Below the pieces are notes generated by a model, which was given only the letters and a program-made list of their open reading frames with translations, was not told the DNA's origin and searched no databases. Both the position numbers and the translations under genes were made by a program. DNA of 64,000 bases from Flectonema sp. DT1601 (Eukaryota; Euglenozoa; Diplonemea; Diplonemida; Diplonemidae), in NCBI GenBank assembly GCA_964019425.1, contig OZ025848.1, positions 62,001 to 126,000 on the forward strand, in the 5' to 3' direction. Shown here piece after piece: positions 51,129 to 61,468 of this stretch (position 1 is its first letter; each line of letters begins with the position of its first letter).

Positions 51129-52847
51129 TTAAATACCTGAGCGAGCAGTTATCTGTTGTCGGTAGTCGAGTGGGGATCTTGCGCGTTTACGTATTGGACT
51201 TCGTTTTGATAAAATCTGTTCTTTTGGGACCTTCATGAGTACAGAAGAGTTCTTAATATTGACAGCGTACTCATTATAACGATCCCAATAAGTAACTAAT
51301 GGAGTGGATTCACGTGAAGGAAATCTTTTACGATTTCTAGAGTCTGGTCTGAAGAATGGCGGAAGAAAACACTCCTGAGGAGGTTGTTGTTCTAACACAG
51401 CTGTTCCCTGTTGAGGTGACGAATCCGACGTCTTAAAGGAAGCAGCTGCCAGAATCTTTTTGTTACTTTTCTTTAATTCAAATCCCCAGCGAGTATCAGA
51501 GAACTTCTTAGTCACGTGAGTCGTACAGCCAGGTGTCGTTGCATTGCGTAAGGGGTCCTGTCCAGTAATTCGATTCGTCGCCATGTTACTATGCAACTTA
51601 AACTGAAATCGGAGGAAAGATCGGTTTTCGCGATCCTTCCTCTCTCTCGCTACTTGAACATCATGAGACTCCTTAGCTTCGAGTAACGAAGAGAGTCGTC
51701 TGTAGCTGTCTTGTAATGGGAGACCTTTCCGATCATTTATAAACTTAGTAGTTGGTAGAAGATGTCTCCTCGCGTACTCGTTTTTCATGCGTTTCTCTTG
51801 AATAAAGCGATACCGTTGGTGGTTACTAGTTTCGTCTTCACCATGCTCGTGGAGTGCCCGTAAGGTTCTCTGCAGGGAATTTGATTTCTTTTGCTTTGAA
51901 TCTTCTCGCACACCGATGCTGCTAAAGTTGTTACCAGTGCTGCGGGCGGTCATTTTATTGAGAGCAACATTTCCGAGAGCTGCCATTATCTCGTCACCGT
52001 GTCGCTTCGACGTTAGAAAACCACTTCGAGGCCTGGCAACTAAATTTGACGGGTTCGCCTTGGAAGGTTCAAAGAGAGGAGTTCGCAAAGGAGTATCTGT
52101 GTTTCTGACATTTGGAGATCGTTGTTTGTGAAGACTTTTTAGTTGTGGTGGGGGTGACTCTGCTACATTCAGTTCACAACTGAACCCAGCTGGATATGAT
52201 CCCACAGCCACTGCCAGTACTACTAAGGCGGTGGAAGGAATATCACTTCCCACACTCCGAGCGTCGATAAACATCAGCTTCCCGTTACTATCTCTCGTTA
52301 CTTTACTCTTTCCATTAATCTTCGCCCTCGCCCTCGGTAAAACAAGAGGTGAGCTGGTCCTCTGCATTACAAACTCCTGCTGTTGCTTAATGAATGCTTC
52401 AACCCTCTTCTCGGGTGACATTGCAGTTTGCACTCGTAATTTGATTTGCGGAGTTGGGGCTGGGGACGATTCCGCCGGCGGAAGGTACACCGACGGGGAT
52501 TGAACCGGTACCTTGAGCTCCTCAAAGACTATTTGCTCTGAGACTTCAGAGGCGCTATAAACTTGTTGAAGTGAGAGCGCGCAGGGTACTCCAGTGAACA
52601 GCAACCATTTTCCTAGTAAGTGACCAACTGTCCGACTGGGAACTCCAATGCCCTGCGGGCACAACTTCGTTGCTATTCTATTACTTGGACTCGGTGGAGG
52701 TACCAACACAGGACCACTCTCTCCAACTGCTGATTCATCGTATCCAATATCCCTGTTGACGTTTCTGATCATTTGTTCCCATTCCCACGCTTCTTCGCAA
52801 CACGTCGAGACAACCGCATGATGCCATTGCTCTTCGATATTATCCAT
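51129..52847 (-). CDS. Orphan basic, disordered protein, 572 aa
   Basis: Start chosen at the ATG 52847 (MDNIEEQWHHAVV) because TTTATTTACAG (AG at 52850-52852) ends two bases before it; the open frame upstream is intron-like or 5' flank. It is rich in Ser, Pro, Lys and Arg, with a short acidic N-terminus and a long disordered middle (PPAESSPAPTPQIKLRV). A charged helical/coiled stretch lies at about 375-445 (RYRFIQEKRMKNEYARRH, VARERKDRENRSFLRF), and the tail is very basic (SKRSPIRKRARSPLDYRQQ). It might be a cytoskeletal or nuclear scaffold protein. No family recognised. The final TCAG/GTATTTAA could be a donor, so the C-terminus is not certain. Confidence 0.6.
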   Translation of the reverse strand: MDNIEEQWHHAVVSTCCEEAWEWEQMIRNVNRDIGYDESAVGESGPVLVPPPSPSNRIATKLCPQGIGVPSRTVGHLLGKWLLFTGVPCALSLQQVYSASEVSEQIVFEELKVPVQSPSVYLPPAESSPAPTPQIKLRVQTAMSPEKRVEAFIKQQQEFVMQRTSSPLVLPRARAKINGKSKVTRDSNGKLMFIDARSVGSDIPSTALVVLAVAVGSYPAGFSCELNVAESPPPQLKSLHKQRSPNVRNTDTPLRTPLFEPSKANPSNLVARPRSGFLTSKRHGDEIMAALGNVALNKMTARSTGNNFSSIGVREDSKQKKSNSLQRTLRALHEHGEDETSNHQRYRFIQEKRMKNEYARRHLLPTTKFINDRKGLPLQDSYRRLSSLLEAKESHDVQVARERKDRENRSFLRFQFKLHSNMATNRITGQDPLRNATTPGCTTHVTKKFSDTRWGFELKKSNKKILAAASFKTSDSSPQQGTAVLEQQPPQECFLPPFFRPDSRNRKRFPSRESTPLVTYWDRYNEYAVNIKNSSVLMKVPKEQILSKRSPIRKRARSPLDYRQQITARSGI

Positions 52848-53699
52848 TACTGTAAATAAAACAACTACAGAGGTAGCTATAAGAAGAAGATTCCAATAAA
52901 TTATTTTTATGTTTGTAATAGAGTTGACTCTACCATCACCTGTTGAAGAAAATGACGTTAGCTGACGGTAGGCCGGGGGATAGCATTTCGTGTGTTTTCT
53001 TTGTCTTCGTTCTTTGCTAGTTTTTTTTTTTTTTTTGCTCTTTTGTAAATGCGAGAAGAAAAGTTTCAAAGGTAAAATAAATAGAAGTCAAGAAATATAC
53101 AATTCTCTGCATTCCCCTCGGGAGGTCAGTTGTCGAATAGTGTAAACAAATGATCACCTACAAACCACCACAACCTGCAGACTGCCAACCTGTGTAGATG
53201 CTCGCAACTAAATTAGTCTTTGCGTAGTCAGGCAAGGGATTCTTCCCACCAGCTTTAAGCTTGTTTGCCTTATTTAGAAGAGTCTGTTTTTTTTTTTTTT
53301 TTTCTTCTTCTCAGTAACCAGACTTGAAGTATAAGAATACCAAACAAACACACACCGTTAGATCTTTGCATTCCTGGGGAATTTTCGCAGTCATGTTGGT
53401 GTGTTTGTGGTACCTGAAGAACAACTATATTGTTATCACTAGTGAAGTATCTCACTACTTTCGTCTGGTAACTTGAGAGGATTTGCATGTTGTTGTTCCT
53501 GTGTACTTCATGACAAGAATGATAAAACATAACAAACGTGTGAAAATTAAAAATAAATTAAAACTAAAAATCTACGAACAACAGGGTTTTTTAGGAAAAA
53601 AAAAAAAGGTTAATTTCAAAAGATTCTACAGTCGAGAAGGGGTTTTGGAAAAAGGGAAGTGGCTTCTAATCTAAGCGGGAGGGGAAAAAAAAAAGAAGG

Positions 53700-53890
53700 G
53701 AAAAAAAAAACAGAGACTCACACAACTCGTGTGTGTATACTTATATTAACTGCCAGCGATCGCTGGTTTTTTTTATAACTATTCTACCTGCAAAGGAACA
53801 AGAATCTCACGCTACAGTACCGTTCCTTTAATTTAAAACATCCGTTGGGTCTCACCAACCCGGAAGTTAACTATTATCGTAGAGACCCAC
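53700..53890. other. Hairpin-rich stretch, possible small RNA locus
   Basis: CACAC/GTGTG arms near 53720, then the perfect 14-base palindrome CCAGCGATCGCTGG (53753-53766) followed by T8. Further on, GGGTCTC (53847-53853) pairs with GAGACCC (53882-53888), enclosing AACCCGGAAGTTAAC. The latter part vaguely recalls the 5S rRNA box A region. The identity as an RNA gene is speculative. Confidence 0.2.
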
Positions 53891-54980
53891 ACAGACGCGC
53901 TGGAACTAATTATTTCTCTTCTCATATTCATCGACGGGGAGTAAATGGGAATGAGTACAGCAGAGAGAGAATGGAAATAAGAATTAATAAATAACATGAC
54001 ACGAGAGAAAGTAACGCACTATTTTTTATGCGTTTCTACAAAGATAAATTTCAGTTTTTTTTTTTTTTTTTTTTAGACGAAAAAAAGACTTTATATAGTA
54101 GTTTAGTTACCGACTTACTGTATATTTAAATATCACCCCCCCTGAACTAAAATATTTTTTGTCATATCGACCAGAAGACGTTGTCGAATCTGGTAATTGA
54201 GGGACCGCGTACTATCAGGTTGCCCTGTAGTCCGTTACAATTTATGCTTTAACAAAGTTAAAAGAAATGAAAAAATTAATTTTTTTTTCTTATCGGACTG
54301 TTTTTTTTTTTTTTCATATATCGCTCTACTTTCCCCCCATCCTGCCATTTTTAAACTTCTCAACAGGGGAAAACTCTACAAGAAAAAAAAAAAAACAGCT
54401 AAATCGAGTCTGCATGCGTGCATATTCCATACGGATCCTACTGCTATATTTATTGTTTAAAAACGCCCAACTAAATTAATCTGTTGGCGGATGATAACTT
54501 ATTTGATATAACGAGAGAGCTCTTAAAGGACAGGGGTGGCCTTGTCTTCAAACATAAGAAGAAACAAATAATTTTTTTTTTTAATTAAAAAAAAAAAAAA
54601 AAACAAACACTCGAAAGGTTAACAAAAAAGTTTCCTAATTATCATTATTTTTTTTTCCCCCCCCTCCTTTAATGAGGAATTTGCGCAATCGAATTAAGGT
54701 GGGAAAACTAATTCCAAGAAAATGCTCACAGGGAGGATAACAGTCAGTCAGTCGGCACCGTATTCTCTCATGTGACTCTCAGTAACTAGACAGGGGGGGT
54801 TTTATCCGCGTCATCAATTATTGAATGAACGCAAACTAGAAAATAAAAAAGTGATACCTGGTCTCCGTTAAGGCCTGGAAACCATCACCTTATTTATAAG
54901 TTTCGTTTCTTTTTTTTTTTTTACTGAAGTAGAAGTAGCCTCCAACAATACAATGCCCTCAGTTGCTTCACAAGAGGAAC

Positions 54981-55058
54981 ATCAAGAGGGCTCATCAAGA
55001 GGGCTCATCAAGAGGGCTCATCAAGAGGGCTCATCAAGAGGGCTCATCAAGAGGGCTC
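54981..55058. repeat. Six-copy 13-bp tandem repeat
   Basis: Perfect repeats of ATCAAGAGGGCTC. The period is not a multiple of three and the stretch is not within a credible ORF. Confidence 0.9.
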
Positions 55059-55864
55059 ATTAGTTTGCTGTCGGGAAAGCGATCAGCCGCTGGTTTTTAA
55101 TCTAAACTTGCTTTTTCTACAAGTATGAATATTATTGTTCTTTTTTTAAATTTGTATCAAAAATGAGGGGGCAAGAACTACTACCTGACGCAGTGCGTCA
55201 CAAGCATACAAGAGTTTTCATCTATGATGGATGACTACTCATAAGTTTGCTTACTTTAAGTTTTGCCTTTTTCCCTAATTGTTGTTGTTTGTCGACGAGG
55301 GAAGGGAGAGTGAGATACAGAAATGGAAATAATATAACGTGACACTTATCAAAAGAGAGATTTTTTTTTTTTCTTTTTTTTTCACAAACACAATAATCGC
55401 ACGCCGACTCTCATTCAAGACTACGTGCGATGAGCTGCGAAAACCAAAAAAAGAAGAAAAAGCTGAGGGAAACTAAGTACATAAAAACTATCCCAGCCAG
55501 GTTACCATGAGGAAGGATCTGTAAGGTATGCCGTCAGCTTGTTTTCAATATGAAATTTTTTTTTTTTTTTTTTGAAAATTTCTAAAGAAGTGGAAGAAGA
55601 AAAAAAAAGAAAAGAAAATTCTATAAATATGTAACGAGAGAAATTCTTATCATCTCACGAATAAGGAAAGCTGCTGCTGTTTATAAGAGCGCAGCAGACC
55701 TTTAGATTTTAGTTGAGATTTTTGTTAAGAAAGTTTTATTTATAGAAAGGCTTATTAAAAACCTTAACTAAATAAAACACTTTTTTTTTTTTTTTTTTTT
55801 TTTGAATCATTTTCAGTAGTTTTTTGTTATGTTATTGAAATCAGGCTTTTTTTTTTCTCTTTTA

Positions 55865-56095
55865 AACGAATCTCAATTGAAAACAGACAAGCCATAACAG
55901 CTGTACGTGGATTGCTTAGGCGAAATAATATCACTTAAAGCTGAGGTACGCTGCTACATTTTTTTTGTTTTTCTTCTTTTTTTTTGATTAAATTGGACTA
56001 CCAAAAGAAATACGGCTATGGACGGGGACAGCGTCAAAGTTATAGCTGCTGCACGTGCTTTAAATACTTCTTTTGTTGTAACCTTTTTTTTTTTT
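55865..56095 (+). mobile_element. Fossil tyrosine-recombinase retroelement fragment
   Basis: Plus-strand stretches resemble the C-terminal part of the recombinase of the SL elements: RQAITAVRGLL recalls the region after the H-x-x-R block, and VIAAARALNTSFVV recalls AIATARALKTSLVT at the very end. The copy is broken (a few breaks), short and clearly much older than the SL-array copies. It probably belongs to a related but distinct DIRS/VIPER-like family. Confidence 0.4.
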
Positions 56096-56193
56096 AAAGT
56101 TAGAAAAATTCTAATTCACATAAAATCTCGTGCCTGCTCCGAAGAACCGGCTTCGCAGTCAAGTACGATGAAGACATTTGTGAAGAACAGGAA

Positions 56194-56280
56194 GGGGGTA
56201 ACTTGATACTATGATTAAATATAAAAGCAACTTGAAAACTGGCAAAAACGAATATAGGGTTCGTCCAAACCTGGTTGCAA
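56194..56280 (+). repeat. Dispersed repeat R1, copy 1
   Basis: About 87 bp, roughly 90 percent identical by eye to 58589-58674. Both begin GGGGGTAACTTGATACTA and end AAACCTGGTTGCAA. It lies about 100 bp beyond the recombinase fossil, so it may be a terminal-repeat remnant of that family. Confidence 0.75.
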
Positions 56281-56489
56281 TGGAGGGGGGACTTGGATAA
56301 AAATCAAGGTTAACACGCGACAAATTAGACATAGGGGGGTTATATGTTCGATTTTGTAAAAAAAAAAAATACAACTAGTGTCGGATCATAAAAACAACAT
56401 AAAAGATAATCTTAGAATTAGTATTAGATACAGTGACTAAGGATCCTTTTTTTTTTTTTTCCCTCCCCCTCTTCGAATCATCGTATACT

Positions 56490-56564
56490 GTTAGCTAGCA
56501 AAATACAGAACTGATAACTACGAGGGGTTTGGGTAGCGCACCAGCAAGGACCCAATCGCGAAGG
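56490..56564 (+). repeat. Dispersed repeat R2, copy 1
   Basis: Diverged partner at 60246-60325. Shared blocks include AACTGAT, ACTACGAGG and CAGCAAGGA followed by CCAATC. Confidence 0.65.
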
Positions 56565-58530
56565 TACTCAACTTGATGGAAACAACAAGAAAAAAAAAAG
56601 AAAAAAAAAAAAAAAAATGGTATGAATATCGACCTTTCTTTTTTATTAAAAAAAGGAGATCATACAGAAACATTAAAAATAAAAAAAGAAAGCGTTAAAA
56701 AACAATATAATTCCAAAGTAGCTATGTGGTTAGTTCCTTTTTCTATTTTTTTTTTTTTTTTATTTCTTTGATCGGATATAAATTTAGTAAAGCAGAAAAG
56801 AGACGAGTTAAAACCCGTGTTGCTGCTCACGTTTCCTTTTTTTTTTTTTTGTTTTTTTTTGTTTTTGTTTCCTCTAAAAAAAATAATGATTCAAAAGCCA
56901 TGCTGCAGCACAATATGTATAAAAAAAAAACACTAAACAAACCGCAAAAAAAAAAAAATAATTTAAAAAAAAATGTAATTCTGAATGTAAGGAAGTGGCC
57001 TAAGTTCTGTTGAGAAAAGAAGAAAAAAAAAATACTCAGACGGGTGAATACGATTTGTTCTACTGGGTTAATGAAGATTTTCAGAACAGCAACCGAAACT
57101 ATTTATTGCATTGAGAAGTGACTCACCAATTAAAAGTTCGTGCTGGCGTCTAAAACCATGCAGACCTATCGTCGTTGATGATCACAAGGAGAACAAAAAG
57201 GCGGTACAACAAATCCAGTGAATAAGTCATTCAAGAAAAACTGTTGTTATAAATACTCGTCCTTTTAATCAATATATCGGAGGGGACACGAGGGAAAGGG
57301 GAGATGTATTTTTGAGTAGGGAGAAAAGAAACAAAAAAAAAAAAAAAAAAAAGAGGGATCGGGGAATTGAACCTGACAAAATCATAGGTTACTTGGCGGC
57401 CATCGCCAGCTGAATGTGTTTCCGCCGAATAGTTAATAGGTTTTCATAAATCTGAGTTACAAAACAATCTCAAGTTGTAAACAGTATAGTAGAGAACACA
57501 CCCTTGAACGTGGGGCGGCTTATTTTTCAAACAAAAAAAAAAAAATAATAACTAAAAAATATAACACAGGTGCGGGGGAAAAGACTTCAAACACATTCCC
57601 AAAGAAATTGCTGAATAATTTATGTTTTATCTGGGAAGGTTTCTCTATTTTTTTTGCATCCCTCACACCAACAGTGTCGTGAAGCAGTTTCTCAACTGAT
57701 AAATGTGTAAAGTACAGGGTGGCGTTGTATTTCTTTCTGTTTCAGTTTGTCGGTGTTAATCACCTTTCTTATGTTCTCTTTTTCAACACGGGTTCAACAC
57801 TGGGAGTCCTGACCCACTCCTACAAGACAGGATCGAAAAGTATTTAAACTAGTGGTTGACTACTGATTTCCTTTTTTGAGAATACTACTTTTTCAGAAAT
57901 CACTTTTTTGTTCAAATTTATAATTAATTTCTTTTTCTATAAAGTATGAAGTGAGAAAAAAAAAAAAAAAAAAAAAAACAGACTCACGAGGCTTAGTAAG
58001 ATTCTTGTAATGTTATTGATTGGTTTTTTTTTTTTTTAAAAAACAAAAAAAGACGTAAATCGGAAGACAATGTCAACACAAAAGTTAATCTGTTACTACC
58101 AATTACCGCTCATCATTGCTGAGGCGGGTCAGCTTTAACAGGAGATTGCAGTCAACAAAATATAATTTTTTTTTTTTTTTTTTTTTGATTTGATTTGCAA
58201 GGGGAAGAGGGCAAGACACTAGTACTAACGGGAGCATTTCCCCGCCCTGTTTATTCATTCTGCTGGTCCTACTTTTGTTTTATTTATAAGTGGACTTCCC
58301 ATAGGAACCTTCTATTAAAGTACAACCTGTCTTTACTCTTTGAGTTGACGGTTGTATTAATTAGAGAACTCTATTCGCGTACAAAGACTGAACACGAAGA
58401 GTATTGACTTGATATGGTGAGTGGTCCTTGATTAGTCATCACGCTGTTCAATTCAAAACACAAATCAAGAAAAAACGAGTGAGGTGGATTGGGCGGGTGA
58501 ACATGATTGTCCATATTTTCATGAAAACGC

Positions 58531-58562
<32 letters not shown>

Positions 58563-58588
58563 GGCATAAAATAATATTTCAAAATAGA

Positions 58589-58674
58589 GGGGGTAACTTG
58601 ATACTAATATTAAATAGGAAAGCAACTTGAAACTGGCAAAAACGAGAATAGGGTTCGGCCAAACCTGGTTGCAA
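58589..58674 (+). repeat. Dispersed repeat R1, copy 2
   Basis: Solo partner of 56194-56280 in the same orientation, directly after a T tract and with no coding remnant nearby. Confidence 0.75.
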
Positions 58675-59300
58675 TATAAGAAATCAACAGTTGGTATCGA
58701 TAAAAAAGCCCATATGTGGGGGAAAAAAAAAGATTCAGCACGTACATAGATAGCAGTTAGGATGTGTTTTCGTTCTTTTTTTTTTTTACCCAATGCCTTA
58801 AAAGAAAAGTAATCTCCAGGATGATAATAAGGACACCTCAGAGAGGTAGTTTACCATCCCCAGAGAACTTAACAACGGCAAGTGAATTTATAGTCGTTTT
58901 TCCAATTTTTTTTTAAAAGCGATACGCAGATTGATACTTATTCGGGGATGTGACGCACGCGGGCAGCAACTGCGACTTTTTTCGTAAGAGAAACGTGTGA
59001 AGTTTCTTAGTAATTGATTAAAATCACAGCCGACTGCCTAAAATACCGAAAGTGTAGACGCAATCAATCCGGAGTACTTCAACAAGTAAAAAACAGGGAA
59101 CTTTTTCTCTAATAAAGAGGGCCAACGATTATGGTAAAAGCTACACAAGGCCGTGACCGTAGTATACGATTCTCCCAACTTGGGGGGGTGGATTTGTAGG
59201 TTTTCCCTTTTTTATTTTAATTTTTTTTTATTCAAGTCTTAAATAGAATAGCGAGGGGTGAGTTTTGACTTGGCAATCACAAAAAAGAAAAATAAATGAA

Positions 59301-59303
<3 letters not shown>

Positions 59304-59355
<52 letters not shown>
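59304..59355. repeat. (AAT)n microsatellite
   Basis: About 17 uninterrupted AAT/ATA triplets. Confidence 0.9.
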
Positions 59356-59356
<1 letters not shown>

Positions 59357-60245
59357 CGCACGCAACTCACTTTTTTTTTTGTTCACAAAAATAACATAAA
59401 AATAATAAAAAGATTGTTTTATTTTGATTGCACATATCGTAAGTGAATAGAGGAGTTAAAGCTATTTTTTTTTTTTTTTTGATCAGGACTCCTTGAACAA
59501 TATAACTGTAAAGGGGGGGAAGGGTGACTAGGATCTAGAGACTTGCAGAGATGGGCAATGCAAAGAATGTAAAGTAAAGAGACCTTTGAACCTTCGCATA
59601 TTCAAAGCGACACTGAGAAAGAAGACAAGTGAGGAGCACGATGAACGTTCCCTTCTAACAAACAAGAAGTTCTCCGGGAAAAGCTCACCGGAGTTCATAT
59701 TTGACATACGAGCAGCAGCTGTATTCTACCACAACAACAACAAAAAAAAAAAAAAAACAGCGCAGTAATTTATTGAGTGAGTGAGTCAGTGAAATCTTTT
59801 GAACGTATTCGTGCAAAAAAAAGTATTCACAAAAAAAAAAAAAAAAAAAAAACAATTTTATAACACCGACCGACGAGTAATAAATAAATATAAAAAAAAA
59901 ACAGTTAAAGTGGAAAAAAAAGAAGAGGGTCACCTGACGGCGACAAAGACACAAAACAGCCATTCCAATAAAACATGTGAAAATAGCACAACTGGCTAAA
60001 GACGCAAACAGGAACTGTACTTCAAGAATACTACAGATACTTCCATCAATAAGGGAAAGTGAATTGTTTACTTCGGCGTAGTGTGACTAAAGCCAACAGA
60101 GCAACGAAGGAATAAGAGAGCCTGGGAACAGCTAACACTAAAAAGGAAATATTTGGTACAGGAAATAAGAGAGAAAGCGAAAGAGATAGACGAAGGAATG
60201 AAGATAAAATGAAAAGGAAGCAAAAGTTTTTGAACTAAACATTAT

Positions 60246-60325
60246 TTAGTTGGTAAGCAAAACACGGAACTGATGACTACGAGGAGTCTGTGTAGCCCAC
60301 ATCAGCAAGGATCCAATCACGCGAA
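60246..60325 (+). repeat. Dispersed repeat R2, copy 2
   Basis: Partner of 56490-56564, same orientation, with several small differences. Confidence 0.65.
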
Positions 60326-61468
60326 GATTGTAGTTTTATAGCTTCAGCAGTTTAAGACAATATTTAAGCCACTTCCATATAATAAAACAAAAAAACCGAC
60401 AAATCCTCCCAACAGAAACATGAGATCCGAAGTGTGCAACAAGATTTCCACAATCTGGGAACTGCAATAAAAAGCAAATGTACCAAACTAACGAAAAACA
60501 GGGAACGGATTCACCTGTTTATTGGAAAGAGACCTTCAACAAGAACAAGGCTCCCCCTAAAAGAGGGAGGGAGGTCTTGCTATTATTAAATATAAAGTGT
60601 TGGACACGAATCTCACATCTTTAGATTCAAAATGGCGAAAAGTCTTATAAAACAAACTAACAAAAATCACAACAATAATGATAAAGAGGATATTTATTTT
60701 TTTTTTTTGGATAGGGCAAAAAGAAAAAAAAAGGAGAAAAAAAAAACAGGAAAAGCTAAAACCCGAGGTTAGGGAATTTTTCTCACACCACACCATAACC
60801 AACGTATTCGACAGCGGCATCACCCAATTGGTTTTCTTCAAAAAACCAAAATGGGTTATTTATTGTATATAAAAAAATAATAAAAAAAATAAAACAGCTT
60901 GTCAACTGGATAGAGAAACTAACAAACATATAAACTAAGAAAAGGGGAGATTTCCAAAAGTTAAACTACTCTCCCCCCAAAAAAAAACAGCGAAAGGGCA
61001 AGACATCTATATCTTCCCTTTTGATTTTTCTTCATTGAAAGATGTCTTAATCAACAGTAGTAAACAAGTTCAGACAGACTACGCGATGTTATGGTCATCA
61101 GACATCAAAAAAAAAAAAAAAAAAAAAAAAAAAATTCAAATTGCTGGTTGTTTATTGATTTAACTAAGACGAATAATAATATGGAAAAAGAAGAGAAAAA
61201 AAAAAAAAAATGGCCAACTTCCATTCAAGAAACAAAAAATAAATAAAAAAAAGGAAAAAAAATACTTATGGAACTACCACAATAAAACACAATTGATAAT
61301 AATATTCTGCAAAATTGCGACCCTAAAAGGTTTCATAACAGGGGTGATGATCATGTTCACCTGACACTCAAAAGCCATTGTCGTTTAATTATGCAAAGGC
61401 GAGTGCCTGTCGTTACTAAAAAAAAAAAGAAGAAAAAAAAAAATGCTTCTATCAAATGCTGCTCACAC

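Larger units (their letters stand above)
52853..61468. other. 8.6-kb AT-rich gene-poor region
   Basis: No convincing protein gene on either strand. Dozens of A or T tracts of 10-25 nt, a 13-bp tandem repeat, an (AAT)n microsatellite, two pairs of diverged ~80-bp repeats, a hairpin-rich stretch near 53.7-53.9 kb, and a decayed recombinase fragment near 56.0 kb. It looks like old transposon-derived intergenic DNA. Genes made of many tiny exons cannot be fully excluded. Confidence 0.55.

Noticed and set aside
57350-57430. tRNA-like GAATTGAACCTGAC on the minus strand
   Set aside because: The T-stem does not pair and no acceptor stem or 7-nt anticodon loop can be drawn; the TGGCG/CGCCA hairpin nearby has a 5-nt loop.
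58371-58793. 140-codon minus frame in the desert
   Set aside because: Runs through poly-A/T tracts and repeat R1; no plausible protein.
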